A stretch of 29,668 nt of DNA from JANNYA01 sp031409855 (GCA_031409855.1 JANNYA010000133.1:1-29668); one strand, 5' to 3'; positions 15,860-24,491 are shown, counted from the first letter of the stretch. The notes: a model not told the origin generated them from the letters alone. Numbers and translations: made by a program.

Positions 15860-18478
15860 ATGACTGAAAAATCAACATCAAATAAGTTTGGCGCGACCCT
15901 GCCCGCAGACGGTGCCCCGGTGCTCTACTTGCTGGGTGGTGATGGCACTTTGCGTTGGATGAGTGACAGCCTGCTAGATTTTTGTGGTATCGATCCAATG
16001 CAGCTTTTGGGACAGCCGCTGAGTAGCTTGGTGCGTTTTGCCGATGATGAACTAGCGCAACCGCTGAACGGCACGCTTTTGCGTACCGGTAAAATGCGCT
16101 TTGTCGATGGTGCAATGCGCTCGGTGCGAGTCTCTGAAGTAAGGCGGGATGGTTTGCCCGGTTTCGGCAGCATTAGCCCCAGCAGTAGTGGCTTTGATGG
16201 CTCGGCGCTGGCCGCTGTGATGGGGCAGGTAGCGCTTTGGCGACTCGATTTGCGTACGTTGCAAACACGTTCCTATGGGCGTTTAGCCGAAGCGTTTGGC
16301 TACAGCGGCAGCGATATCTCGCCGCGTGGTTGGATAGAGTTAGTCCACCCTGAGGATGTTCCAAGCTATCAGGCGCAATTAGAAGCGATAGGGCGCGGGC
16401 AAGGTCAGCACATCGAAGTAGAAGCCAGAGTAAAGCGTAAAGATGGACGTTGGCTGTGGACGCTGACGCGAGGCGAAGTGAGCCGCCGAGACGACACGGG
16501 CTATCCGATTGAGCTTGCCGGCGTAACTTTTGCAATCGGCAAACAAAAGCAGGCGGAAATTGAGCTGCAGGGCCATCGCGCCCTGCTGCGGCGCAGTTTG
16601 CGGCTAGCACGTGTTGCCGCGTGGACCTACGACACCGCCAGCGGTGAGCAAATTTGGACTGACGAAGCAAGTGAATTGCTGGCAGTGCCCACCGGCTACG
16701 TACCGGATACCTTGCTGGGCTTAGAGCTGTTTGACGGCGAATCGCAAGTTCGCGTGCAGAAGGCACTGTCACGCGCACTCGATGAGGGCATCGGCTTCGA
16801 TCAGGAGCTATTGCGCATTACGCCGCAAGGGCGGGTACTGTGGGTGCGTGCGGTCGCCAATCCAGAGTTCGAAAATGGCGTGATGATTCGGCTTTCGGGC
16901 TTGTTTCAAGACATCACGCGGCAACGGCGCATGGAACAAGCGGTGCGCGACAGCGAGCAATTATTGCGCCAGCTCACCGCCGGGTTGCCGGATGCAATTT
17001 TTCAATTGCGACGTACCACTGAGGGTGAATATCACCTAGATTTCTTGAGTGAAGGCATTCGCCGCTTGCTTTCATTAGCGCCCGATGCAGCGCTGCCAGA
17101 CTTTGCCGGATTAATGGATGCGGTTGAACTCGTGGTTCGCCCTGGCATTTTGCGCAGCTTAGATGCGGCTGCGAATCGGCGCGAGCTATGGAATCAAGAG
17201 CTGACGCTGAATCCAGTGGGGGCACCAGCGCGTGTGCTTTTGGGGCGCGCACAGCCAGAGCCGCAGCTTGATGGCAGTTGTTTGTATTTCGGGTTTTTCT
17301 CTGATGTAACCGAACAAAAGCGCCAGGCTGTAGCGCTCAAAGACGCTGAACAAACGCAGCAGCGACTCACGCGTCTTGAGGCAGTGGGGCAACTTGCGGG
17401 CGGTATTGCGCATGATTTCAATAACTATTTAACTTCGATCGTCATGAGTTTGTCCTTGCTAGAGGCGCAACCTGAGCTTTCTAGAGATGCGATCCAGCTA
17501 GTACGCGAAGCACTTACCGCAACTTCCAGCGCACAGGCGCTAACGCGGCAGTTGCTGACTTTTTCGCGCGGTTCTGCACCCGTGAAACAAGTCGTGGACA
17601 CTGAGTCACTGGTGCGCGAAGCAGTGGCATTTACCTTGCGCGGCAGTGCGGTTGACTGTCGGGTGTTGTCGGCGCTGAGTGTTTGGCCGGTTGAGGTTGA
17701 TCCGGGCCAGCTGCAGCAAGTGCTGCAAAATCTGGTGCTGAATGCGAGTCAAGCAATGAACGGCGTCGGTCAGATGCAAATTTGTATTGGCAACGTGGCC
17801 GCCGGGACGGTAGAAATCGCAGGGTTAGCGCCTGGGCCAATGGTACGCATCGAAGTCATCGACAAAGGGCCGGGCGTGCCTTTGCATATACGTGAAAAGC
17901 TTTTTCAACCTTATGTCACGAGCAAAGATCAGGGTTCAGGGTTAGGTTTGGCCAGTGCTTTTTCGATTGTTCGCAAGCACGAGGGCCTGATTACCTATGA
18001 CAGCGGTGCTGGCGGCTCAACCTTCAGCGTGTGGCTGCCTGCGGTTCCAAAACGTTTGATCGAGCGATCAGGCGAGGCTGGGCCTATGGCGCAGGGTAGT
18101 GGTCGAATTTTGGTGATGGATGACAATGAGGGCATCTTAAAAATGCTCTCCAGAGCATTGATTCACTTGGGATTTGAGCCTACGACTGCATTAGATGGCT
18201 TGCAGGCACGCAGCGCGCTCGAGTCAGCGTTGCATGTGGGCGCGCCGTTTCGCGCGGTAATTTTGGATCAAACGATTCCAGGTGGTATTGGTGGCGCTGA
18301 GGCCTTAAAGCTTTTGCGCGCCGTGGATCCCAAAGTGCGTGCTGTTGCAACCAGTGGCTACACAGAAGGAGAAACCATGGCCAACTACCAGGAGTTTGGC
18401 TTTGATGGCGTGCTACGCAAACCTTTTAGAATTCAGGATCTTGCTAAGGTGCTGAGCGAAGTGTTGACCATGAATTAG
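15860..18478 (+). CDS. Soluble multi-PAS hybrid histidine kinase with receiver domain
   Basis: The 872-aa protein has no membrane helix, so it should sense a cytosolic signal. In order: about four PAS or PAS-like domains (roughly 20-95, 115-235, 245-360, 370-495; the second contains KRKDGRWLW, typical of PAS-3), an NtrB-like dimerisation domain with H518 in GGIAHDFNNYLTS, an ATPase domain (N-box LNASQAMN, DKGPGVP, GSGLGLA) and a C-terminal receiver with D803 in AVILDQTIPGG and a Lys in LRKPF. No response regulator is adjacent, so output is through an unlinked partner or the receiver tunes kinase activity. Start ATG at 15860 has only a weak ribosome site (GACGG). Ligand unknown. Confidence 0.87.
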   Translation: MTEKSTSNKFGATLPADGAPVLYLLGGDGTLRWMSDSLLDFCGIDPMQLLGQPLSSLVRFADDELAQPLNGTLLRTGKMRFVDGAMRSVRVSEVRRDGLPGFGSISPSSSGFDGSALAAVMGQVALWRLDLRTLQTRSYGRLAEAFGYSGSDISPRGWIELVHPEDVPSYQAQLEAIGRGQGQHIEVEARVKRKDGRWLWTLTRGEVSRRDDTGYPIELAGVTFAIGKQKQAEIELQGHRALLRRSLRLARVAAWTYDTASGEQIWTDEASELLAVPTGYVPDTLLGLELFDGESQVRVQKALSRALDEGIGFDQELLRITPQGRVLWVRAVANPEFENGVMIRLSGLFQDITRQRRMEQAVRDSEQLLRQLTAGLPDAIFQLRRTTEGEYHLDFLSEGIRRLLSLAPDAALPDFAGLMDAVELVVRPGILRSLDAAANRRELWNQELTLNPVGAPARVLLGRAQPEPQLDGSCLYFGFFSDVTEQKRQAVALKDAEQTQQRLTRLEAVGQLAGGIAHDFNNYLTSIVMSLSLLEAQPELSRDAIQLVREALTATSSAQALTRQLLTFSRGSAPVKQVVDTESLVREAVAFTLRGSAVDCRVLSALSVWPVEVDPGQLQQVLQNLVLNASQAMNGVGQMQICIGNVAAGTVEIAGLAPGPMVRIEVIDKGPGVPLHIREKLFQPYVTSKDQGSGLGLASAFSIVRKHEGLITYDSGAGGSTFSVWLPAVPKRLIERSGEAGPMAQGSGRILVMDDNEGILKMLSRALIHLGFEPTTALDGLQARSALESALHVGAPFRAVILDQTIPGGIGGAEALKLLRAVDPKVRAVATSGYTEGETMANYQEFGFDGVLRKPFRIQDLAKVLSEVLTMN

Positions 18479-18633
18479 GGGTGCTAAACCGGGTTTCGTT
18501 GGGCGCGCGTGCATGCATCTGTTTAATATCTGAATGCTGAATTTCTTGTGTGGAACCTTTAACTACCTGTTAACTCGACCTTGGCTAGTCTGAAATACCG
18601 CAGCCCTAGCGCGCCTCGATACTTGACCAAAGT

Positions 18634-18711
18634 TGTGCGATGCTGCACACTTCAATTCACGGCACGCGCAGTCGTTTGCCCTCAAGTAAACCTAATCGTT
18701 TGAAGTAAACC
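18634..18711. promoter_or_regulatory. Repeats in the leader of the glycan-export operon
   Basis: The 273-base gap before 18752 holds two ordered signals. TGTGC and GCACA (18634-18638, 18645-18649) form an inverted repeat with a six-base spacer. AAGTAAACC occurs twice as a direct repeat (18684-18692, 18703-18711), 19 bases start to start, about two helical turns. These are candidate regulator sites. I could not assign a confident -35/-10 pair; TTGACC at 18623-18628 lacks a good -10. Confidence 0.3.
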
Positions 18712-18751
18712 CAGTTATTAAAAGCAGTTCCGCTAGAAAAAAGGATTCTCT

Positions 18752-19699
18752 ATGAAAACCTACAATAAATTTATATTAGCGCTCTTGTGCTCTACCCTCG
18801 TGGTGGGCACCGGATCAGCGCAAAACTGGACCGTCAACGGTACGACTCAGACCACGCAACTCACAACGAGCGCAAATGAAAGCGCGGTGGCCATTGATCC
18901 ACTCACCGGTGTAGCAACCGTTAAAACGGCGGGTGCCGGGCCGTCCGTAGCGATTAGTGCCAGTCCAAATTCGGTTAACGTAAACGGCGCATCAACCATC
19001 AGTTGGACGGCATCCGGCTTCGGCAATAATTTGAATTGCACGCGCACCAGTAGCCCTGCTGGTTTAAGTGGCTGGAGCGGTTCCTCCACTAATGCAACTG
19101 GTTCAGTGTCCGTGACAATGCCCGCGACCGCGCAATCAGTATCGCTTACGCTAAGTTGTACGGGTGATAACGGGAATGTTAGCAATTTTACTACTGTGGC
19201 CGTGGGGACTGCGGTCGATTGCACGCAGCGCCCGCCGGGAGTTTCTGGAGCGCCTGGAGTTCCTGCATCATCTCGGATCTTAGTTAATAGACAGTTCTCT
19301 TCTATTTGGGGGACAGACTTCCCTGGAACATTTGGACCAGCTGTTACTAGTAACATCACCGACGGTACCGTCGTTGCTTATGCGTTCATGGCACCTTTTA
19401 ACAACACCATAGAAGGCTATTTTCAAACAGTTCCTACCCCCACAGGTAGTGGCTTGGGAACGGCAGCCACAAGTCTTTCCGAGTGCCCTGGTGACATCAG
19501 TAATGCGGTGCCCACCTGTGAGCCAAGCTTCGGAAAAACCAGAAATGAGTGGACTACAAATGGCAGGCTAGATGCTTGCAATTTAATTCCAGGGCGTCAA
19601 TATTATTACAATCTCTCAATTTTAGGCTCATGTACATTTGCCGGAGGTGCACCCGGTGCCACCTGTGCTATGGTGATTGAGGCAAAAAGGCGTAATTAA
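18752..19699 (+). CDS. Exported protein with Ig-like domain, unknown function
   Basis: The 315-aa product has a signal peptide (cleavage after GSAQ, about residue 24), a Thr/Ser-rich linker and an Ig-like beta-sandwich at about 65-150. That domain has phrases such as SPNSVNVNGASTISWTASG and two Cys that could bridge. The C-terminal region (about 155-315) has several more Cys and aromatic residues but no family I recognise. The ribosome site AAAAAAGGA lies just before ATG 18752. The gene is the first of the operon, one base before the PpiC gene. An exported, disulfide-bonded substrate for that isomerase is an attractive but unproven idea. Confidence 0.7.
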   Translation: MKTYNKFILALLCSTLVVGTGSAQNWTVNGTTQTTQLTTSANESAVAIDPLTGVATVKTAGAGPSVAISASPNSVNVNGASTISWTASGFGNNLNCTRTSSPAGLSGWSGSSTNATGSVSVTMPATAQSVSLTLSCTGDNGNVSNFTTVAVGTAVDCTQRPPGVSGAPGVPASSRILVNRQFSSIWGTDFPGTFGPAVTSNITDGTVVAYAFMAPFNNTIEGYFQTVPTPTGSGLGTAATSLSECPGDISNAVPTCEPSFGKTRNEWTTNGRLDACNLIPGRQYYYNLSILGSCTFAGGAPGATCAMVIEAKRRN

Positions 19700-19700
19700 A

Positions 19701-20657
19701 ATGATGATTCGTTCCCTGGTTTTATTATTCTTGCTAAGCTCTTGCTGCACTCAAGTTTACGCTGAAGCTACCGATGCGGACGCTGGAGTTGTCGCACAGC
19801 GTGGCACAATCAAACTGACCTTACGAGACATCGACTTGGCTGTGGAGGAAATTCCAGTCATTGACAGGGCTGCATTTGTCTCAGGCCCGGATCGTCTACA
19901 CCAGCTACTGGATTCGGAGCTGCTTAACAAACAAATGGCGCAACGCGGGCGAGAGATGAAGCTGATGGAATCTCCAATGATTCAGCAGTTAGTTGCCCGA
20001 GCTGCCGACCAGGCGCTTGCAAAGATTACTCTAGACCAAATCGTCAAAAACACTAAACGGCCAGATTTTAATTTAGTGGCAAAAGAGTACTACATGGCTA
20101 ATATGGCGGAATTTGCAACGCCAGTCACTTCTGTTGTGCAGCATATTTTGATTTCAAAAACCGGAAAAACAGCCCCGGAGATTCGCGCGAAAGTTCAAGA
20201 AGTGCTCAAAAAGGCGCAAGTGCCTGGGGCTAAATTTGAGGCTTTGGTTGCTGAATATTCTGATGATCCCTCAAAAAGCGATAACCAAGGTGTGATGACA
20301 GTTTCTGAACCCGGCCAATTTGTACCCACTTTTGAGGCTGCAGCCCATGCGCTTAAATCAGACGGAGATATTTCACAAGTTGATACCGAATATGGCACCC
20401 ACGTTTTGCGATTAGTAAGTCGAAAAGCTGCGGGAATGAAGACGTTTGAATCAGTGCGTGAAGAGATCATTACTAAGCTGTCGGGTCAATTCGAAGACGG
20501 TATTCGCACAAAATTTTTCTCGGATTTACGTTCTGCGAATCCAGTCTTTCATGAAGATGTGATTGAAACCGTCCGTAATCGCTATGGGGAACTCCCAAGC
20601 ATGAGCGGTCAACCTGTATCACTCCCAACTGCTCCCGCAGTCGAAGGCGCCAAGTAA
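19701..20657 (+). CDS. Periplasmic PpiC-type (parvulin) peptidyl-prolyl isomerase
   Basis: The 318-residue product starts with a signal peptide (MMIRSLVLLFLLSSC...), possibly a lipoprotein-type Cys, then an N-terminal chaperone region (30-145) and a parvulin domain at about 148-245. Landmarks are VQHILISKTG, FEALVAEYSDDPSK and YGTHVLRLVSRKA. SurA/PrsA-like proteins of this kind help exported proteins fold. ATG 19701 is preferred because AAAAAGG lies 11-12 bases before it and one base separates it from the previous stop; a TTG at 19677 would overlap the upstream gene. Related EpsD-type isomerases occur in exosortase-linked polysaccharide clusters. The stop codon lies in a hairpin loop before wzm. 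Confidence 0.85.
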   Translation: MMIRSLVLLFLLSSCCTQVYAEATDADAGVVAQRGTIKLTLRDIDLAVEEIPVIDRAAFVSGPDRLHQLLDSELLNKQMAQRGREMKLMESPMIQQLVARAADQALAKITLDQIVKNTKRPDFNLVAKEYYMANMAEFATPVTSVVQHILISKTGKTAPEIRAKVQEVLKKAQVPGAKFEALVAEYSDDPSKSDNQGVMTVSEPGQFVPTFEAAAHALKSDGDISQVDTEYGTHVLRLVSRKAAGMKTFESVREEIITKLSGQFEDGIRTKFFSDLRSANPVFHEDVIETVRNRYGELPSMSGQPVSLPTAPAVEGAK

Positions 20658-20666
20658 GCTTGGCGC
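20647..20666 (+). promoter_or_regulatory. Translational-coupling hairpin between ppiC gene and wzm
   Basis: GCGCCAAG and CTTGGCGC are perfect 8-base arms around a TAAG loop. The ppiC stop TAA (20655-20657) is that loop, and the wzm ATG follows the 3' arm directly at 20667. No separate Shine-Dalgarno is visible in front of wzm. A ribosome finishing ppiC would open the stem, which suggests wzm translation depends on ppiC translation. Confidence 0.5.
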
Positions 20667-21437
20667 ATGCGAAAGCTTCGCCTTTGGGCCCAGTTCTACC
20701 AGCGGGAAATAAAAAATAGATACCTAGGCAGCCTGAGCGGGCTGCTTTGGGTATTTCTGCACCCGGTGCTTCTACTCGCGCTGTATACATTTTTGGTTGC
20801 TGGGGTTTTAAAGGCGCGTATTCCAGAGCTATCCGACGCGCAGTGGCTGCCTTACGTCGCCTTCGGGTTATGGCCATGGATGTGTTTCTCCGAAGGTTTA
20901 CAGCGTGGCACCGCCGCAGTGATGGAACATGCGGGTTTGCTCGGCAAAATTGCGATGCCAGCCGAGCTTTTGGTGGCTGCCTCGGTAGCTGCTACTTTTA
21001 CTCTGCATTCGTTGGGTCTAATTGCCATTGTGCTGCTTTTGCCGCTATTTGGCTTCCCAGTGCTTTGGCAAAATGCCTTGATGCTGTTGCCCCTGCTATT
21101 GCTGCTGTTTTTATTTACCTTAGGCGTGGCCTGGATCGCCGCAGGCCTGCAGGTTTATATACGTGACGTGGCGCAAGTGTTGGGGCAGAGTCTAAGTTTT
21201 CTTTTCTTCCTAACGCCTATTTTATACACGCCCACCATGTTGCCAGAGGTTGTGCGCCCGTGGTTGGCAGCAAATCCCATTAGCATTTACTGCACGACGA
21301 CGCGTGATTGGCTGATGTTTTCAAACACAGCGATGAATGGGAAGCACGCGCTAGCGATTCTGATCGCATTGTTGACCTTTGGATTTGGTTTGATGGTGTT
21401 TCGTAAGCTCGAACGGCACTTTGAGGACTTTTTGTGA
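20667..21437 (+). CDS. wzm: ABC-2 polysaccharide export permease (Wzm type)
   Basis: The 256-aa inner-membrane protein has six hydrophobic helices and the family opening QFYQREIKNRYLGSLSGLLWVFLHP, seen here as the amphipathic REIKNRYLGS element followed by helix one. VYIRDVAQVLGQ and TPILYTP between later helices are also typical of ABC-2/Wzm permeases for O-antigen or other undecaprenyl-linked polysaccharides. It should form a channel with the ATPase encoded next, whose GTG overlaps its stop (GTGA). The start ATG lies right after a hairpin with no clear ribosome site. Family is sure; the exact glycan is unknown. Confidence 0.88.
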   Translation: MRKLRLWAQFYQREIKNRYLGSLSGLLWVFLHPVLLLALYTFLVAGVLKARIPELSDAQWLPYVAFGLWPWMCFSEGLQRGTAAVMEHAGLLGKIAMPAELLVAASVAATFTLHSLGLIAIVLLLPLFGFPVLWQNALMLLPLLLLLFLFTLGVAWIAAGLQVYIRDVAQVLGQSLSFLFFLTPILYTPTMLPEVVRPWLAANPISIYCTTTRDWLMFSNTAMNGKHALAILIALLTFGFGLMVFRKLERHFEDFL

Positions 21438-22627
21438 ACGAGCTGTTGCTTGCCAGCGACTTGGCTAAGGTCTATCCGAAAGTAAGCAAGAGCGGTGATC
21501 GCGTTAAAGTCATGATGCGGCTTTTGCTCGGGCGTGCATTGCCGGATTCGTTGGCACATACCGTTTTAAGCGATGTCTCCCTGAGTGTTCGGGCTGGTGA
21601 ATCCCTGGGCGTCATTGGTGAAAACGGCGCCGGTAAGTCCACGCTATTAAAGCTTTTGACCGGCGTCATTCACCCAAGTCGCGGGTCGGTTGTGCTCAAT
21701 GGTCAAGTCGGTGCACTTTTGGAGCTCGGCGCTGGCTTTCACCCGGAATATACTGGTCGTGAAAATTTGGAACTGGCGGGCACGCTCTATGGCTTTAGCG
21801 GGCCTGAGTTAAAGTCCAAACTCAATGAAATTATTGCGTTTGCCGATATTGGGCATTATTTAGACGAGCCGGTTAAACATTACTCCAGCGGCATGATTGT
21901 GCGCCTTGGCTTCGCGCTCCTGGCAGCGCGGCGGCCAGAATTACTGATCACTGATGAAGTGCTGGCCGTTGGCGATGAAAGCTTTCAAAAAAAGTGCGTG
22001 CGTTGGATCGAAGATTACACAAAAGGTGGCGGCACGCTGCTTTTGGTGTCGCACAGCATGTATCACGTGCAGAAGCTGTGTCGGCAAGCCATGTGGCTAC
22101 ATAAAGGTCGGGTCGCGGCAAGTGGCGATGTCTTTGATGTGACGCAAGCTTATCTTGCGCATCACGAAAAAAAATCCGCAGCGGAAGCCCTAACCACAGG
22201 CCGCGCAAACTCACACGACTCCTATCGCGTTACCCAGGTTTTGTTTAATGGCGACGCGGCGGAATCTGGGTTCTTCCTGGATCAGCAAGCCGAGCTGGCG
22301 CTAGAAATTGCTCTGCATTCGCCAGATGGGCGCGCGCCGGTGGTGCTTGTTGGCATTGTGCGCGCTGACGGCACCCCGGTTTATGGTGTAACCACGGACG
22401 TCGATAAAATTGAGCCAGCGCGCATCCTAGATCACGAATTCCACATATCGTTGCACTACCCTGAGCTTCCGCTGTTGCCAGGAGTCTATGCATTGCGGGT
22501 GCACGCGCTAGATCCTGAAGGCGTGCGCCTGTTCGACACCGTCACGCGGGATTTTACTGTGCGCGGCGAAAGTCGCGAGTTTGGTTTGGTGCGTATTGCG
22601 CATCAGTGGCGAGTTCCCAACTTGTGA
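21434..22627 (+). CDS. wzt: ABC polysaccharide export ATPase with C-terminal glycan-binding domain (Wzt type)
   Basis: The 397-aa protein has an ATPase domain (about 1-240) with Walker A GENGAGKS at 62-69, the signature region HYSSGMIVRLGFAL, Walker B LLITDEVLAVGD and the H-loop SHSM. A beta-rich Wzt_C domain (about 250-395) follows, which in E. coli O8/O9a binds the modified non-reducing end of the finished polysaccharide before export. Start is GTG 21434 inside the wzm stop (GTGA). A Wzt_C domain usually means that chain termination by a modification is coupled to export, which fits the methyltransferase two genes downstream. Confidence 0.9.
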   Translation: MNELLLASDLAKVYPKVSKSGDRVKVMMRLLLGRALPDSLAHTVLSDVSLSVRAGESLGVIGENGAGKSTLLKLLTGVIHPSRGSVVLNGQVGALLELGAGFHPEYTGRENLELAGTLYGFSGPELKSKLNEIIAFADIGHYLDEPVKHYSSGMIVRLGFALLAARRPELLITDEVLAVGDESFQKKCVRWIEDYTKGGGTLLLVSHSMYHVQKLCRQAMWLHKGRVAASGDVFDVTQAYLAHHEKKSAAEALTTGRANSHDSYRVTQVLFNGDAAESGFFLDQQAELALEIALHSPDGRAPVVLVGIVRADGTPVYGVTTDVDKIEPARILDHEFHISLHYPELPLLPGVYALRVHALDPEGVRLFDTVTRDFTVRGESREFGLVRIAHQWRVPNL

Positions 22628-23466
22628 AGTCCATCGATATAGTTGTGCCCATTTTTAACGCGACTTCGGATGTCGCTAAGTGTCTAGCCGCATTAGAAGA
22701 CCATGCCCCCGCGTTCGCGCGTGTTTGGCTGGTTGACGACGCGTCGACCGATGGACAGATTGGAACGATGCTTGAAACATTTAAAGCGCGCGCGCAATTC
22801 AACGTGCGCTTGCTGAGCAATGCCAACAACTTAGGTTTCATAGGCAGCGTTAATCGTGCGCTAGCGCAAGTTAAAGGCGATGTGCTATTGCTGAATTCAG
22901 ACGCCATCATCACCCGCGATTCGATCCTGGCGATCGCGCGTGCCGCCGAGGCAGTGCCAAACGCAGCGAGCATTACGCCATGGTCGAACAACGCGGAGAT
23001 TTGTTCATTCCCGAATTTTTGCGTCAACAATCCAGTGCCCGCAAACTTAAGCAATTTTGCGCGCGCTTGCGCGACGATGACGACGCGTTACCCGGAGCTG
23101 CCGACAGGTGTGGGTTTTTGTATGTTTATGAGCCAATTTGCCTTGCGCCGTCTAGGTTTGTTTGACGGCGCAACTTTTGGCCGTGGCTACGGCGAGGAAA
23201 ATGACTGGTGCCGCCGGGCATTGGGGTTTGGCATGCGCAATATTTTGTGTGACGACGCCTTTGTTGCGCACACCGGTGGGCGATCTTTTGCTGCTACTGG
23301 CGAAACACCTGGTGGTGAAAATTTGCGTCGGCTCAATGCGCGCTATCCCAATTATCACGATAGCGTTGCGCGTTTTATTGAAGCAGACCCATTGGCGCCA
23401 GATCGCGCGCGACTTGCTGCGGCTATCGCTAAGCTTGCAGAACCAGCTTCTGGAGCGAATCAATGA
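22624..23466 (+). CDS. Family 2 glycosyltransferase
   Basis: GT-A fold enzyme of about 280 aa: IDIVVPIFNA near the start, the nucleotide-binding WLVDDASTDG, LNSDAII in the DXD position and the acceptor-side acidic motif GYGEENDWCRRA. It transfers a sugar from a nucleotide donor to a growing surface glycan. I place the start at GTG 22624, which overlaps the wzt stop as GTGA, exactly like the wzm/wzt junction; GTG 22606 is possible but would overlap more. It is the only glycosyltransferase in the operon, so other enzymes for the repeat must be encoded elsewhere. Confidence 0.85.
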   Translation: MKSIDIVVPIFNATSDVAKCLAALEDHAPAFARVWLVDDASTDGQIGTMLETFKARAQFNVRLLSNANNLGFIGSVNRALAQVKGDVLLLNSDAIITRDSILAIARAAEAVPNAASITPWSNNAEICSFPNFCVNNPVPANLSNFARACATMTTRYPELPTGVGFCMFMSQFALRRLGLFDGATFGRGYGEENDWCRRALGFGMRNILCDDAFVAHTGGRSFAATGETPGGENLRRLNARYPNYHDSVARFIEADPLAPDRARLAAAIAKLAEPASGANQ

Positions 23467-24314
23467 TTACCCAAGCGGCGTTAGAGTTTACCGGCGAGCG
23501 TTACACGCCAGAGTGCCCGCGTGAAATGCTGTACGAGCATTTTGCCCGCTACGCCATGGCGCTTGAGTTCGTTGCAGGCAAACGTGTGTTGGATTGCGCA
23601 TGTGGTGAAGGCTATGGCAGCGCACTATTGGCTGCCCGGGCGTCGTCGGTATTGGGTTTGGATTGCTCGGATCAGGCGGTTGCGCATGCGCGCACACGCT
23701 ATCAAAAAGCGAATTTGCGCTTTGATGTGGCGGATGCCACGGCACTGACGCTGGATGCGTGCGTTGATGTAGTCGTCAGCTTTGAAACCTTGGAGCACCT
23801 TGAGGCGCAGGATGCCATGCTGGCGTGCTTCAAACGCGCTTTGACTGCGAACGGCCTGCTGTTACTTTCAAGCCCGGATAAACTCAACTACAGCGATATT
23901 CCTGGCTACCAAAACGAGTTCCATGTCAAAGAGCTTTATCGAGCTGAACTTGAAACACTATTGGCAAGACATTTTAAGTACGTGCGCTTGTATGCGCAAA
24001 AACTCAAGTTTCAATCGGTCATTTGGGATGTAAGCGCGAATTTTGAGCGCCATGACAGCGTTTGTGCCACGTCATTGCAGAGCGACGGCAGTTTAGCTTC
24101 TGGATTGCAAGACGCGCCGATGTATTACATCGCACTTGCGAGTGATAGCGCTGAAACTTTGGATGCGCACAGCACCGCACTTTTTTTGTTTGCGGATCAG
24201 GCGCAGTCGCTGTATCAGCACTATCAAGCGGAAATTCGTAACGGCATCTATGGCGCAAAAGTTATTGCTGAGTTACGCGCTGAAATCGCACGCTTACGCG
24301 CGGATTCGCTCTGA
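23463..24314 (+). CDS. SAM-dependent methyltransferase of the glycan cluster
   Basis: Class I methyltransferase of 283 aa. Motif I is VLDCACGEGYGS at about 41-52, with the acidic residue of motif II in VLGLDCSD and post-I motif VVSFETLEHL. The last 30 residues (AEIRNGIYGAKVIAELRAEI to the end) look like the start of a coiled coil that stops abruptly. ATG 23463 overlaps the previous stop as ATGA. With a Wzt_C domain in the exporter, methylation of the non-reducing end as a chain stop (as by WbdD) is a reasonable inference. It could also modify an internal sugar. It is the last gene of the operon. Confidence 0.82.
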   Translation: MITQAALEFTGERYTPECPREMLYEHFARYAMALEFVAGKRVLDCACGEGYGSALLAARASSVLGLDCSDQAVAHARTRYQKANLRFDVADATALTLDACVDVVVSFETLEHLEAQDAMLACFKRALTANGLLLLSSPDKLNYSDIPGYQNEFHVKELYRAELETLLARHFKYVRLYAQKLKFQSVIWDVSANFERHDSVCATSLQSDGSLASGLQDAPMYYIALASDSAETLDAHSTALFLFADQAQSLYQHYQAEIRNGIYGAKVIAELRAEIARLRADSL

Positions 24315-24384
24315 ATTTCGAGACGCTGACGTTTTGCGGCGATAAATGACGCAATTTTGCCCCTACAAATAGTCTGAAGTCACA

Positions 24385-24412
24385 TTGCAATTTGGCAAAT
24401 CTGCGCTATCTT
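24385..24412 (+). promoter_or_regulatory. Promoter of the candidate small RNA
   Basis: TTGCAA (24385-24390) and TATCTT (24407-24412) are 16 bases apart, both four of six to the sigma-70 consensus. Transcription would begin about seven bases later, right at the foot of the stem that starts at 24420. The fit of promoter, stem and T-run is what makes it credible. Confidence 0.4.
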
Positions 24413-24418
24413 ATGGAC

Positions 24419-24491
24419 TCGCCCGGCTTTCGCCTACGTTCAAAAGGATTCCCCCCTGTTCCGGTTGAACGCGAAAGTCGGGCGTCTTTTT
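24419..24491 (+). ncRNA. Candidate small RNA: long hairpin with C-rich loop and terminator
   Basis: A stem pairs 24420-24433 (CGCCCGGCTTTCGC) with 24471-24484 (GCGAAAGTCGGGCG), 14 pairs with one G-U. A four-base bulge (CTAC) and a second stem GTTCAA/TTGAAC follow. The 21-base loop holds GGATTCCCCCCTG, and TTTTT (24487-24491) ends it. C-rich loops of this kind are how several known small RNAs (for example sX13 in Xanthomonas) pair with Shine-Dalgarno regions. I claim similarity of design, not homology. The same structure could simply be the terminator of the operon ending at 24314, but the large loop and the promoter placed just before it speak for an independent transcript. Confidence 0.45.
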
